This document shows positions 26,161 to 38,592 of a stretch of 64,000 nucleotides of DNA, piece after piece; position 1 is the stretch's first letter, and each line of letters opens with the position of its first letter. The stretch covers positions 38,171,501 to 38,235,500 of the forward strand of contig NC_090997.1 in the NCBI RefSeq assembly GCF_041146395.1, given 5' to 3'. A program made the position numbers and the translations under genes. The notes beneath the pieces are model-generated. The model did not search any database. It had not been told where the DNA came from and saw only the letters and a program-made list of their open reading frames with translations. This stretch comes from Eulemur rufifrons (lineage: Eukaryota; Chordata; Mammalia; Primates; Lemuridae).

Positions 26161-26720
26161 AGAAATCACTCTTCTGCTCAAATTCTTCAAAAAGCTTCTT
26201 ATCTCACTCATAGTAAAATCCAAAATACCAATTTGGCTTTGGATCACAAGACCCACATGATCTTCTCCTGCAACTCTTCCCTTTGCTGGCTACTCCAGCC
26301 ATCTGGTTCTTTTTTATTCCTAAAACTCTTTAACCAGACTCTGATCTCAGAGCACTTGCACTTCCAATTCTCACAATTTGGGTTCTCCCTGATTTGATTC
26401 CTCATTTCTCTTAGTCTGTACTCAAACATCCCCTGGTCACATAATCAGGGAAGTCACCCCTGACATGGGCATTTAACATTGCACAACCCCTCACACTTCG
26501 CTGCTCTTTCTCAAATACTTTTTCTCCCAAGGGCTTATCACCACTGGATGAACTATATGTTTTACCTATTTATGTACTTATATTCTGTGTCCTCACTACA
26601 ATAGAAGCACCTTGAGATCAGGGCCTTTATACCTTTTATTCATTGCTCCATCTCCAGAGACACAGCCCAGGGTAGAAGATCAGGACATATTCATTGAATC
26701 TGCAATCCTGAGGAACAGAC
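26160..26720 (+). repeat. L2 fragment, sense
   Basis: Blocks in L2 order: ctcttctgctcaaattcttc, cttcttatctcactcatag, gacccacatgatcttctcc, agagcacttgcacttcc, aatcagggaagtcacccctg, aatagaagcaccttgagatc, agggccttt. It lies opposite in orientation to the L2 at 24728-25740. Confidence 0.75.
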
Positions 26721-29680
26721 AATATTTTCCCACAAATTTTATAGAAGAGAAAACCAACTTGAGACTCAGAGAATGTATGCAACTCATCAAAGTCACACAG
26801 TATGCACTGATAAAGGCTAGAAAGCCTAATAAAGAAAGCTACCACTCTTTTCCTTTTGCCTTGGGCCAGCTCTGCAAAAACTCATTGCAAAAGAGGAGAG
26901 TGAAAATCATGTGAATAGTTGCTGCCCTTCAGTTGTCTTTCATAATGTAAAAAATATCAGGAGATACTGAAAGAACTGGGAATATTTTCAAATATTAACA
27001 GCCTTTGACCTACTTAGTACTTATGTTGAATGTCTAAAATGAAATTCATACAAAAGAAGAGCTGTTTACGCCAACTGGTCTCATTTTTTCTTTTCCCTTT
27101 CTCCACATGCTGTATAGCTTGATATAGTCCAGTGGAAAAGTACAAATAATTCACTGAGTTATTTGATATGGATAATGAACAACCAACCCATGTGAGTTAT
27201 TCAAAGGTTGAAAAATGAAAGGAAATTACTTTGGAAAGGAGATGAGTCCAAGGACCACATCAGCAAAGTGGAAGGATGCATAGAGATAGGAGTGATATTG
27301 GGAATGCAAGCAGACAGTCATGCCTGAAAGCCGCCCTGTGGAGATGTGGCACTGAAGAACACAGACCACTAGTCACATCTAAAACTAAAAACATCTAGGT
27401 TGTATCAGTAGGATCATTTTCACAGTTATTTGGTTCTATACAAAAAAATCAGGAATCTAAGCATCTGTATAAAATTAATAAAGATAATATATTTAGAGAA
27501 CCAATTGGAGTTTTATGCTAAACACTAAGCTACACTAAGCTATTTAAGATAATTGACTTCAAGAACTAATCAATAAATGGAAGTTTGAGATATAGAAAGT
27601 CCTTATTTAAAATGTAAGGAATCCCCCATATAGGAATGCAGTCCAACTGTACTAACCCTTGTGCTTCATTGTTCTCTGGATTGAATACGTGCCCAGGATT
27701 AAAATACCCTCAGCATAGGTGCAGCCTGTAAACCATGGGGGAAAAAGAGCTAAAATAAGTTATCGATCTTGCACAAGAAGTCTGAAAGCAAGGGCCAGTT
27801 TCTGCTTTGTTCCCAGGAAGGATGGCATACAACAGGAACAGGAGAGAAATAGGACAGTTTGTGGCACCTTGTGGTCATTGTCCAAACCAGAACAGAGCCT
27901 TCAGTTGCCCCTTTCTGCTCCTACTTGAGATGAGAGGACGACTACAAAAGCCACTTTTGCTACTTTGCTTTCTCACGGGACACTCCCTCAGACCCTCTCC
28001 TCCACGTCTAGCCTTGCATTTCTATTCTATGGGGTCTCTCCCCTTTCTGTCCAGTGGCTCCACATCTGGAATCACCTCATCTGCATGGCCATATCACAAG
28101 AAGTGTCTGGTGGAAACTTTATTTCCTTCTTTAGGAGAGTTCCCTCCACATGACCCCCATGGTTCCCTGTGCTGCTGCCTCTGAAGAAGTGATACACCAT
28201 TTACACATCCAGCCATGGCTCCCAGGATGCTCACACCCTGTCTCAGAGGTGGGACCTGATGAGTTGTTGTGCTTGAAGACTTCCAAAGCAGTTTTCCTTT
28301 AAATACAATGTGTTCCTCAAAAGAAAATAAGAACAGTGGTGTTGTGTTAAGAATGCCTAATATTCCAACAGGACATTTCAAACATCAGTGCCTATTCATA
28401 CTCCCCACATGCCTATTCTTCTGTGGTCATCTTCTGTTCTTTCTCTTCCAAAGTGTGTGCATGTGTGTGTGGATACATGCACATTCTTGTTCTTTCCTGT
28501 ATTTTCATTCTCCTCTTCCCTTCCTCTTTTGTACATTGCAGCATCATAGTTAGCTCATTCCAGAATGAGGGAGGTGGATTTTCCATTCCCACACAAAAAG
28601 ACTGTGATTCCTGCCATCTAGCACCATGCCACTTCCTTGGGATGAGAAGGGAACCTCAATATTCCTGAAAGAGATGAATCTGATATGACCTAGCATCTTC
28701 TAAAAGTGAATATTCCTCAGGGGCTAGGGTGGTCCTACAGATGAGCACTTACTCCTTTAACAGCGAATTAGAATCTTAGAAGTAAAAATATTCTCAAACA
28801 TCCCCAATTAAATTATCAAAAAAGAAACTAGTTATCTTGCAAAGTATATACCAAGTAACATTTTTAGTCACTGAATGCAACTGAAAATTATCTATTAAAA
28901 GACTTATAGTTTATAAACGTCATTATCATATTGCATTATTTAAAAAGTCAGCTAATTACCCCAAGAGGATGGCAAAGTCTACCCAGTACAGCAGCATGGT
29001 TAATGCTTTCCAAATAAAACAAAGGCCATTTGTTTTGACACTCTTGCTGCTAGAGTGCTAATTAATGCATTATTTGTGTAACAGTGAGGAAATATGCTAC
29101 AAAAAATCTTTTCTATTTTTGTATATATAATGAAATTGGTATAGTTGACTATTTGTATTTTATTAATAAAAGTTTTGCTGAGAATAATCTCATATTGGCT
29201 TTCTTCATACAAAATATGATAGATTAGGGAGTGGGATAGAATCTCCAACCTTCCTTCTATGTAAATGTTTAAATACACACATATACCTTTATATATGTTT
29301 TCATCTTTAAATCTTGATCAAGCCTTTCCTATTATGTATCAGGTACTAGAACACACATGAATATTAATGAAATCCTATGAAACAGGCCCAACATATTCCC
29401 ATTCTTTTGATGAGAATGATAAAACCTGAACAAGTAGATAACTTGCTGAAAGTCTCACATCTAGTGAGTGGCAAAGTTGGACTGAATCCTAAGTTTATTC
29501 CACTATCCCTGTTTATCCAACCATATGCCTGTATATATTTTATTTTGTAAAATGATGAAGAAAGCGAAAATGGCCTCTGGAAATGCCAAGCATAGAGGTA
29601 AGTCTAATTGAACAGGTTTCTCCTTTTCCCCTGTGTCCCTGACTCCCCTTTGCTGGCTCTATCATTTGGCATTGCAGAAT
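26721..29680. other. Unassigned DNA with MIR traces
   Basis: A MIR-like minus-strand trace is at about 26742-26820 (gagactcagagaatgtatgcaa, gtcacacag). Another is at about 29340-29510 (gataacttgctgaaagtctc). The block 27700-28670 is less AT-rich and has several overlapping frames (up to 125 codons, 27807-28184) but no recognisable domain, repeat or splice pattern. I do not call a gene. Confidence 0.45.
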
Positions 29681-29682
29681 AT

Positions 29683-30003
29683 TCACATTGTCCTGGAACA
29701 ATCACAGAAGCTGCAGGTGAGCAATGAGCATTCTCCTATACCATTAAATGCTTCCATAGTAACTGCACTTGACTGGTAGATACAAAGAGGCTTCCCTGTG
29801 ACATCCATCACACTGCTCAGGATCGCTCTAAGCTTGAGCTCAGTGACAAATGCTTGCAGTCTGCCTCCGCCTTTCCTTTGAAGACATTGATCAAGCTGTG
29901 TTGACAGAGCCTGGATGAAATATAGGGCTCTGTGAAATGCTGAGCTGGCTTTGAATCTACCATCATTTGAGCACAAGTCAACAGCTTGAGGGACATCTGT
30001 CAT
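29683..30003 (-). other. Orphan 106-codon open frame
   Basis: The minus strand holds an uninterrupted frame starting MTDVPQAVDLCSNDGRFKAS and ending CSFCDCSRTM. Unlike most frames here it lies outside any repeat I recognise. The amino-acid mix is ordinary, with alternating hydrophobic positions (HRALYFIQALSTQLDQCL), so it could be a decayed exon, a processed-gene fragment or chance. I see no signal peptide, membrane segment or known motif, and no poly-A tail or flanking duplication that would prove a retrocopy. In AT-rich DNA a frame this long can arise by chance. Confidence 0.2.
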
Positions 30004-33000
30004 TTTGCTTTGACATTAACTGTCCTCTTCGATTTGAGACCACACGTGTTTTGGTCAGAGTTGTAGATTCTATAAATGTCTTAGATGCCTATCATGGAGC
30101 TCATGACTGACAATGGGCTAAAACAGACTTACATGCTAACAATACTGTTACTCAAATAACTAAAGGTCAGAGAACATTGTAAGACTTGAGATATAGAAAA
30201 TCATTCAATGTTTTTTTACCTAAACAATAAAACAGAACTCCTTTATATACTATAACATCTTCCATTTAATAGAAAGCGTCACAAAAATCATTCTTCATAT
30301 AATTTGATGATATGAATTTCAAACTCTTTTAAAGTCCTATTTTTCTATACTCCTAAACCAGCAATTTTCTCTCTCCTAGATATACAAGGAAGTTTGTACG
30401 GTTTTACAGACTGTATGGAGAACTGAGTCATGCAAGTGAGGCAGGACATTTAGCATGAAGAACAATTTACTCTGGGCCTATGGAGAAAAGACAGTGTCTA
30501 CAAATTATAGACACTAGAAAGAAAAATGTCAGGAGTCACGTGGGTCCTAGCTCTGTGTAAACTCGCCCCAACTCTCAAATGTATGTATAACTTAACACTG
30601 TTCAAGTAAAATTTTTAGAATGTAAAAATTATATTATAAATATTGCTTAGGTTGTAAGAGTAGGTTGAAAAATGTGATCAACCATAAAGTAGCCGTGTTA
30701 TAATACTGAAGTACTCAGTGGAGTTCCAGATGCTCGCAGTGGAGGGCATGTAGTGATAGAAAGACAAAAAGAAGAAAAAAGATCCTGGTTTTTGTATTTA
30801 TGGTACAAAGCCATTCCCAGAAAAAGTTTTGTAGCAGGCAATTTGTCTTTTTATTTCTCCCAATGTCCTTTTTCATATATGTCTCTAGCCTCTTTCCAGT
30901 TGTCCAGTGGCATCATGTTACTCCAGTTCTCTCGCACAAGCCCAGCTCCCAAACTGTGTAATGCTGAAAAATAATTTGCCTCTCATCATGCATTTTCAAT
31001 TTTAGGAAAAATGTAAAGCAATCCAGCTGAATTAATTCATATTAGTATGTGATATCTTTTAATTGTCCCATACTTGTATTTCTAAAAGTAAATGCTAATT
31101 AACCCACATGAAGCTCCAATTTGTGGACCTTCAAACCTTGAATCTAATTGAAACTAAATTTCAAACTATATCAAAATAAATTTCAAGGTCCAGAGGCATC
31201 CATCTGAACAGAGAACCCACTAACACTAGCAAGCACCCAAGCAAGCCAATCCTACTTAGGAATATAGCACTTGGATTCACATTCCAAGCTATTCCTGATT
31301 GTTGAATGTTCATTCTTTTTCTTCTTTACCTCCATTATTTTATCCATCAACAGATACTGACTGTATACTGTGCTAAATATAATGAATGAAAGATGATGAC
31401 ACCAACGAACAAGGGATGTGATGTGATTCTTACTTATAATTTAGAATGGGCAAGGACTCCATTTCCCCATATCCACAAGCCCAGGGGGGAAATGAGGTCA
31501 CATAAGAGTAAAACCATATTTTTTTCTTTTTGTTTGTTTATTTGAGTTTTTTGTTTGTTTTTAACTAGCTCACCCTATTGTGCTGAGCTTCTTCACTTAG
31601 GATAATTTCTCTTGAAGGTCTGTCAGTGGTCATGTAAGATGGCCATACATGTCTCAATATGTCTGAATCTCACTTAGAGTCAAGCCAATAAAGACCCAAT
31701 AAAACAATAATAATAACCAAGGAGTGAAAATTGCAAAAGAAAGGAAATATACTATAAGAGATACTCTACCATGCTATATTAGCTGGAATAGCAAAATATA
31801 ATTTTTCATGGAATAAAAAAGGAGTGTTCATGAAGTTAGCATGTATCACGGAGGGTATGAATTTTATAGCAGGATATGCAAGGGAAGCAGCCCTAGCCAA
31901 AATGAAAATGAAAACAAATATTTATGAAGAAGTGGGAAAACAAAACTTTCAAAAGAAATAGTGGGTAGATTACCTGAGGACAGGAAGGGTCAGAGGAAAG
32001 ATAATGAGCATCCAAGTCATAGACACACCAGTCACCTAGCAGTAGGGAGGTTGAGGATATTTCATCACTTCTCGGAGCATCCATTTTCTCCTTTGAAAAA
32101 TACAAATGATGCTTCAAAGAGTTACTGTAAGGATTAAAATACATACAGCATTTGCCATATAGTTAGTGTTTATAAATTATCATGTCCAACCACCAGAAAT
32201 CATAGGACACATATTTAAAAACAGAAAATAAACCAAGAAAGGTACCTTAGGTTCAGCTTGTATGCATGCTAAGGAGTCTGAGCTTCTTTTGTTTTGTAAA
32301 CTATTAATAATAAAGCATGAAATATTTAAGGGCAGTTTGATGTGGGCTTTTATTTTGCAGTGGTATAAAATGTCCTAGAAGAAGAACTAAGTGCTGCATT
32401 AGAAATAAGAGAAAACAAAAGAAAAAAAGGAAGTAAAAAGTGTCCTAGACTAAGAGTAGTGCTGGTGGGAGAAGAGAAAGAAAAAGGCCGATGTGAACAA
32501 ATTCTGAGTATGTTGATTTTTAAGGTTCCAACAGCAACATAGCAACTGCAGTGAGGCTGGCAAAATAAGGCCCTAGAAAGACTTTATAGAATTTGCAAAC
32601 TATTTATTAATTGGGTATCTATAAATCAGAAGCCTTCTTTATTTTCTTGTCATTTGGAAAGATCTTTGGTCCAAATCCTACAAATTCATTTAAGCCAAAC
32701 TTTGATTAACCAGAACTAGAATGACCGACCAGTAGACAATTTTATTATTCAAAATAATACTTGTAATGAAAATAGAAAATCATCAAAATCAGTTTGGATG
32801 GGGGGTTATTTAAAATATTCATACCCAGGATATTTTTGTTCTGCTTAGAATTCATTCCCTTGTATATCCTACTATGAAATTCCTGCCTAGACTCAGGTTA
32901 TATTTGATCTAAACTCTTTTAGAGTTATAAATTAAATTGGAAATTCAAAACCTGATGCAAGAGAAGGGCTTAATGAAAGTTGGAATAATTTTTTTTACTA

Positions 33001-33339
33001 TTTTATATTTACTAAAAAAGAAATAAAATTATCTATAATCATGTGAAAATGTACACAAAAACATTTTCACAAAGACAGTGAAAAATATCAGGTATATTAA
33101 TCTTATCAGAAATATATGGAGTCAAAATGAAGTAAATTACAAAATCCACTGTATAGCATAAAGATAAACATAGATAAGGAGAAGAAAAACTATATTACCA
33201 GATAGGAAGACAGAATAAGGACAAACATTTTAAAATTTCCAAATGTATGCATATAGTAGAGGGTTTTTTAATCCAATCAATATTGAAGTTCCTTTAATTG
33301 CAAAGAACAGTAATAAGATCTGGGTATAAGCTGTAACTT
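30004..33339. other. Unassigned AT-rich DNA
   Basis: No gene or clear repeat. The part 31010-31190 is listed under findings for its TAATTA-rich motifs. A T/G-rich stretch (ttgtttgttt) lies at about 31525-31562. Frames are under 85 codons. Confidence 0.45.
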
Positions 33340-33735
33340 TGAAAAAGACAACTTCCTGTCTTCATGGTATTTATAAACTAATGAGAAAAACAAGAAAATG
33401 AACAAACAAAATAGCTAAAAATTGTAAGTGTTGCAAAGTATTACAAATAAATGAGATGCAGAGATGGAGAAAAATGGGGAATAGGTGTTACCAACTTTAT
33501 TAGGATTGTCCAGGAAGTCACCTCTAGAAAGTGATATTTAAGCAGAGACTCAAGTAATAAGAAGCCATAAGAAGAAGTGGAAACAGAGAAAATAGCATAA
33601 GCAAAGGCCATCAAACTAGAATAAGTTTGACATACTCAAGAACTAGAAGAAGGATTTAGTGACTGGATCATAGTAAATAAGGGATAGAATAATGTGAAAT
33701 AGAGTTGTAAAAGTAGATAGGCTATTACTAGTGCC
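33340..33735 (-). repeat. L2 fragment, minus strand
   Basis: Plus-strand blocks ctgtcttcatggtatttataa, gtgatatttaagcagagactc and aagcaaaggccatc follow the reversed L2 3' region. Diverged. Confidence 0.6.
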
Positions 33736-34940
33736 GGCGGGGGAGGTGGGGGTGGGGGGTGTTTTCTTTCTTTCTGGGTACATAGATGGGTTTTACATCC
33801 TTGTCTGTTTAATTTAGTCATGAACATGTAACTCAACTGAGCAAATGACACTTGAACAGAAATAATGTGTCTCACTTCCAGGTAGAATTATTTAAGATTG
33901 CAACACGTAGCTCTCTATGTGCTGTTTCCCTATCATTGCAAACCTGAAGACATTCTTTGAAATGGAAGCTGTCATAAGATGGTGGAAACTCCACAGGTCT
34001 GAATCCCTGAGTGACTGTGTTAAGCGGAGATACCCCTGCTGACTCATGTTGGATATATAACAAAATGAGAAATTTATCTTTGTTATTTTCAACCACTGAA
34101 ATTTATAGTTGTTTTTTAACAAAGCAAAATCTATTCCATTTTAAATACTGCATTGGTTGACACAGAGGTCATATTTCTCCAAAGTGCAATGAGAAAACTC
34201 ACTATGTAGTGGCTGAAATTTCAAACAGTGGCTGTCATTTATGCAGGGGAAATAGGAAATGTTAACATGTATTTCACATGTCTGTGACTTCGATTGAGAG
34301 CAAATGAAATAGAAGCTGGCATAAACATTACAACTTAAAAATAATTCTATAAATGTTATATATTCTTATTTCATCATCATCATGAATTTTAAAGGACACT
34401 GGAAGAATCTTAAGCCAGATGGTGTCAATATATAATTGCATTTTTAAAAATACTATGTGAAGAACAATGGTCACTTAAAAATATGCTCTTAAAGTTCATT
34501 TAAAAGAAAATAATACATCAATATATACAAGAAAAAATGAGCAATTTAAGAATAATGAGAAAATATTTGTCTTACATGCCATTAAAATTTTTCTCAAATT
34601 AAAAAATTTATATAAACACAAATATACATTTTCTATTTTTATTTTGAAACATTATAGTTGCTTTTTTAACTCAATAGTATTTCTTATAAATAATTCTATT
34701 TCAATATATAACTCTTCCTCACCATTTTATACTGTTATTAACATATAGAACACAATTCAATTAATCACCTTTTATAATAAACTTCATTGAAAGAGATATT
34801 GAAAAGTAGCAAGTGTGAAAAAATTTTTATTCTATTATGCTGCATATAAAAACTAAAGAACAGAATTTTGTCTTTGCTCTCCGGTCCAGACCAGCCTTCA
34901 CAATGATAACAGTAACACATTCTGAACAAAACACAATTGA
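33736..34940. other. Unassigned DNA with a G-rich tract
   Basis: 33736-33760 is a G-rich run (three G-runs of five or six separated by t or ggt), which produces a proline-run frame on the minus strand. The rest, including 33850-34100, is not assigned. Confidence 0.45.
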
Positions 34941-34941
34941 C

Positions 34942-35118
34942 GACTCGGGAAGGGGGGGGTGGGGAAGGGAGGGATATATACCTACATGATGGGTGCAATG
35001 CGCACGACCTGGGGAACAGACACGCCTGGAGCTCTGACTTGGGGGGAAAGGCGATACAGGAGCAACATATGTAACCTGCAATTCTGTATCCCCCATAACA
35101 AGATGAAATAAAAAAAAA
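34942..35118 (+). mobile_element. 5'-truncated L1 3' UTR, sense
   Basis: A short lineage-type L1 copy made only of 3' UTR: G tract (34947-34973), ggtgcaatgcgcacgacctg, gcctggagctctgacttgg, cccccataacaagatgaaat and a short A tail. No clear target duplication flanks it. The two overlapping minus-strand frames here are antisense shadows. Confidence 0.9.
34947..34973 (+). repeat. G-quadruplex-capable tract in L1 3' UTR
   Basis: Five G-runs (3, 8, 4, 3 and 3 Gs) are separated by loops of one or two bases (a, t), meeting the usual G3+ quadruplex rule. Folding is inferred from sequence. Confidence 0.7.
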
Positions 35119-36410
35119 AAAGCCATGAAAATAGATAGACAAAGATAACAATGTTCTTTCTGAGTTTTGATCCACTTTTCAGTTAGTAGGTTCAAAAATG
35201 AAAATTTTAGTAATTTTGAGAAAAGTATTTTTATAACCATCTACTATATTTTTTTCTACCATATTTGTTTAAAAAAATAGTATCTCAGATTACCCAATAT
35301 GTAGTTAGGAATTACTTATCAACAATGTACTATTGACTCCCCTCTGAGACAGACTTCTAATAAAGGCCAACTACTAGAAAAAAAAAAAAAAGCACAATTG
35401 AGGATTCTAAAGAATAAACAAAAGCAGACAGACTGTAGAAGGGAGTCAAAATTGAAGAAGCAATCAGAATTTACCCCCTCCCTTTTTTTGTGGCTTTGCC
35501 CTGAAGGTAGGAGAGATAGTACAGGCAATTAAATTATGAAAAAAAATGGTGACATATTTTTTCATCATAAATACAAAATAAAAACATTTTCAGAAAAAAA
35601 GAATATTTGTTTCCAGCAGAACTCTACTATAAGGAATGGTAAAGAAAGTTTTTCAGAGAAACTAACTAGTAAACAAACAACAGATGAAGCAAATAGAACT
35701 TATTTTAGTCATATCAATAATTCCAATTAATGTTAATGGTATAAACATTCCAATTAAAATGAAAAGATTATCAAAGTGGATAAATAATTATATACTGCCT
35801 ACAAGAGATGCAGTTTCAACATAAAAACACATGTGGGGCTCAAAATAAATGGGCGATAAAAGAAAAGCCATGCAAACATTAAGCATAAAAGGACAGAATC
35901 TGCTATATTGATGGCAGGTAGAATGGATTTTAAGAAAAAGAGTATTACCAGAGATAAGTGGAATATTTCATAATAGTAAAAAGGGCAATCCATCAAAAAG
36001 ACATAATATAAATGTATACACACCTAATAACAAAGGCTTACATATATGAAGTAAAATTTAAAGAATTAAAGGGAAAATATTCTATACTCATAATGGAATA
36101 CATTAACACCATTCTCTCATCAATTGATAGAACAACTAACTAAACAACAATATAAGTAAAGACAAAGATCTGAACAACATTATGAGCTACCTGATCTAAT
36201 TAATACTTATAGAATGCTATAACCAACAACTGAAGAATTCATACTCCTTTCAAATGCACTCGGTATTGGGACTTTTTGATAAAGGCCATTCTTACTGGGG
36301 TTAAGTGATATCTCATTGTGGTTTCCATTTGCATTTCTCTGATAATTAGGGATGTTGAGCATTTTTTCATATGTTTGTTAGCCATTTTTATATCTTCTTT
36401 TGAAAAATTT

Positions 36411-37785
36411 CTATTCATGTCGTTTGCCCACTTCTTGATAGGGTTGTTTGATTTTTTTCTTGCTGATTTTCCTGAGTTCTAAATAGATTCTTGTTATCAG
36501 TCCTTTATCTGATATGTAGTATGCGAAAATTTTTTCCCATTCTGTAAGTGGTCTGTTTATTCTCATGACTGTTTCTTTGGCTGTGCAGAAGCTTTTTAAT
36601 TTAATCAGGTCCCATTCATTTATTTTTGTTGTTGCTGTGGTTGCCTTAGGGGTCTTGTTCATAAATTCTTTGCCTAGGCCAATGTCTGTAAGAGTCTTTC
36701 CTACATTTTCTTCTAGAATTCTAATCGTTTCACACCTAAGGTTTAAGTCTGTTATCCACCATGATTTGATTTTTGTGAGAGGTGAAAGCTGTGGGTCCTG
36801 TTTCAGTCTTCTACATGTGGCTATCCAATTTTCCCAGCACCATTTATTGAATAGGGATTCTTGTCTCCAGAGTATGTTTTTGCCTGCTTTGTCAAAGATT
36901 AGGTGTCTATATAAGGATGGTTTTATATTTGGATTTTCTGTTCTGTTCCACTGGTCTGTGTCCCTGCACTTGTGCCAATACCAGGCAGTTTTGAGAACCA
37001 CTGCCTTGTAGTATAGTTTGAAGTCTGGCAAATTCATACCTCCCATTTTGTTTTTATTACTTAAAGTTGTTTTTGCTATACGGGGTCTTCTCTGATTCCA
37101 TACAAAGTGTATAATTATTTTCTCTATATCTGTGAAAAATGATGTTGGTAACTTAATAGGGATTGCATTGAATCTGTAGATCACTTTGGGTAGTATAGAC
37201 ATTTTAACAATGTTGATTCTTCCGATCCACGAGCATGGTATGGTTTTCCACCTATTTACAAGTTCTGCTATTTCCTTCCTCAGTGTTTCATAGTTTTCCC
37301 TATAGAGGTCCTTTACCTCTTTAGTTAGATATATTCCTAGATATTTTATTTTCTTTGTTGCTATTTTGAAGGTTATTGAGTCTTTAATTTGGTTCTCCGA
37401 TTGACTGTTATTGGCATATATGAATGCCTCTGATTTGTGTATATTGATTTTGTAACCTGAGACTTTGCTGTATTCATTAATCAATTCCAGAAGTCTCTTG
37501 GTTGAATCCTTGGGGTTTTCCAGATATGACAGCATATCATCAGCAAAGAGTGAGAGTTTGATCTCTTCTTTCCCTATTTGGACTCCCTTGATTCTGCTCT
37601 CTTGCCTGATAGCTCTCGCAAGGACTTCCAATACTATGTTGAAAAGTAATGGGGACAGTGGGCAGCCTTGTCTGGTTCCAGTTCTAAGTGGGAATGCTTT
37701 CAATTTTTCCCCATTCAGTATGATGCTGGCTATGGGTTTGTCATATATGGCTTGTATCATTTTTAGGTAGGTTCCAAACAACACA
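36411..37785 (-). pseudogene. L1 ORF2 reverse-transcriptase to C-terminal segment (inverted)
   Basis: The longest frame of the window (476 codons from 37841; its first 20 or so residues come from the sense segment beyond the inversion joint). It contains RT motifs [13 protein letters not shown] (about residues 56-68) and the catalytic FADD (about 99-102), then the thumb region and the C-terminal linker ([24 protein letters not shown]). The final residues ([12 protein letters not shown]) are out of frame relative to L1, implying a one-base slip in the preceding A-run near 36450-36465. The N-terminal endonuclease and the first RT motifs are missing, so it cannot act alone. Confidence 0.92.
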
Positions 37786-38260
37786 TGTTGGCATGGATGA
37801 GGAGACACAGGAACACTCATACACTGCTGGTGGGACTGCAAACTAGTGCAACCCCTGTGGAAAGCATTATGGAGATGCCTTAAACAGATTCAAATAGACC
37901 TACCATTCGATCCAGTAATCCCATTAGTGGGCATCTACCCAAAAGAACGTAAGTCATTCTATGACAAAGACACCTGTATCCGAATGTTTATAGCAGCACA
38001 ATTCACAATCACAAAGATGTGGAAACAACCCAAATGCCCATCAATTCATGAGTGGATTGGTAAATTATGGTATATGTATACCATGGAGTATTACTCAGCT
38101 ATAAGAAATAACAGTGATATGACATTTCTTTGGTTCTCCTGGAGAGAGTTGGAACACATTCTATTAAGTGAAGTATCCCAAGAATGGAAAACAAGCATCA
38201 CATGTACTCACCAGAAAATTGGTTTCCCTGATCATCACCTAAATTCACATTTGGGAATGA
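37786..38260 (+). pseudogene. L1 ORF2 C-terminal segment (sense part)
   Basis: It continues ORF2 after the inversion joint. In the L1 frame the Cys/His-rich region reads with a TGA near its start (catggatgagg), and the open frame from 37846 then gives [24 protein letters not shown] and [11 protein letters not shown], the usual L1 C-terminus. The frame runs on into the 3' UTR to 38424, which is not part of the protein. Confidence 0.85.
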
Positions 38261-38280
38261 TACCAATCGGATATCAGACT

Positions 38281-38480
38281 GAGGTGGGGGGTGGGGGGAG
38301 GGGATGGATATATGCCTACATGATGAGTGCGTTGCGCACCGTCTGGGGAATGGTCACGCTTGAAGGTGCTGACTCGGGGAGGGGGGGGGTGCGAGGAGGG
38401 GATGGGTGTATACCTACACGGTGAGTGCAATGCGCACTGTCTGGGGAATGGAGGTGCCTGGAGCTTTGACTTGGGGGGAT
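38281..38480 (+). repeat. Tandem duplication in L1 3' UTR, period about 98 bp
   Basis: The unit atggatatatgcctacatga.. (from 38304) recurs as atgggtgtatacctacacgg.. (from 38402), both followed by gtgcg/gtgcaatgcgcac and tctggggaatgg. Each unit begins with a G tract (38284-38302 and about 38374-38401). The copy at 34942 has a single unit. Confidence 0.85.
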
Positions 38481-38592
38481 GGGCGGTGCATGGGCAATGT
38501 ATGTAACTTGAACTTTTGTACCCCCCCATAATAAGCTGAAATAAAAAAAAAAAGAAACATGATATAAATGCAAAATTAGGAATGTTTTATTT

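Larger units (their letters stand above)
36262..38553 (+). mobile_element. Young lineage-type L1 with 5' inversion (twin priming)
   Basis: The 5' part (36262 to about 37780) is inverted and carries ORF2 from within the RT domain to just before the Cys-rich region. The 3' part (about 37781-38553) is in sense orientation and starts with the next stretch of ORF2 (catgttggcatggatg), then the C-terminus, a 3' UTR with a duplicated unit, AATAAA and a short A tail. The two parts meet in L1 coordinates with almost nothing lost. This is the signature of twin priming. It sits inside the L1M and is much better preserved than it. Confidence 0.9.

Noticed and set aside
27807..28184. 125-codon plus-strand frame
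   Set aside because: No domain, low-complexity Leu/Ser/Pro composition, overlapped by other frames on both strands, and no splice or poly-A evidence.
36565..37770. Plus-strand frames of 148 and 101 codons
   Set aside because: They are antisense to the inverted L1 ORF2 segment, whose minus-strand frame shows clear RT motifs.
38245..38573. Proline-rich minus-strand frames
   Set aside because: Antisense of the G-rich tandem units in the L1 3' UTR; the same happens at 34765-35240 and 45794-46066.
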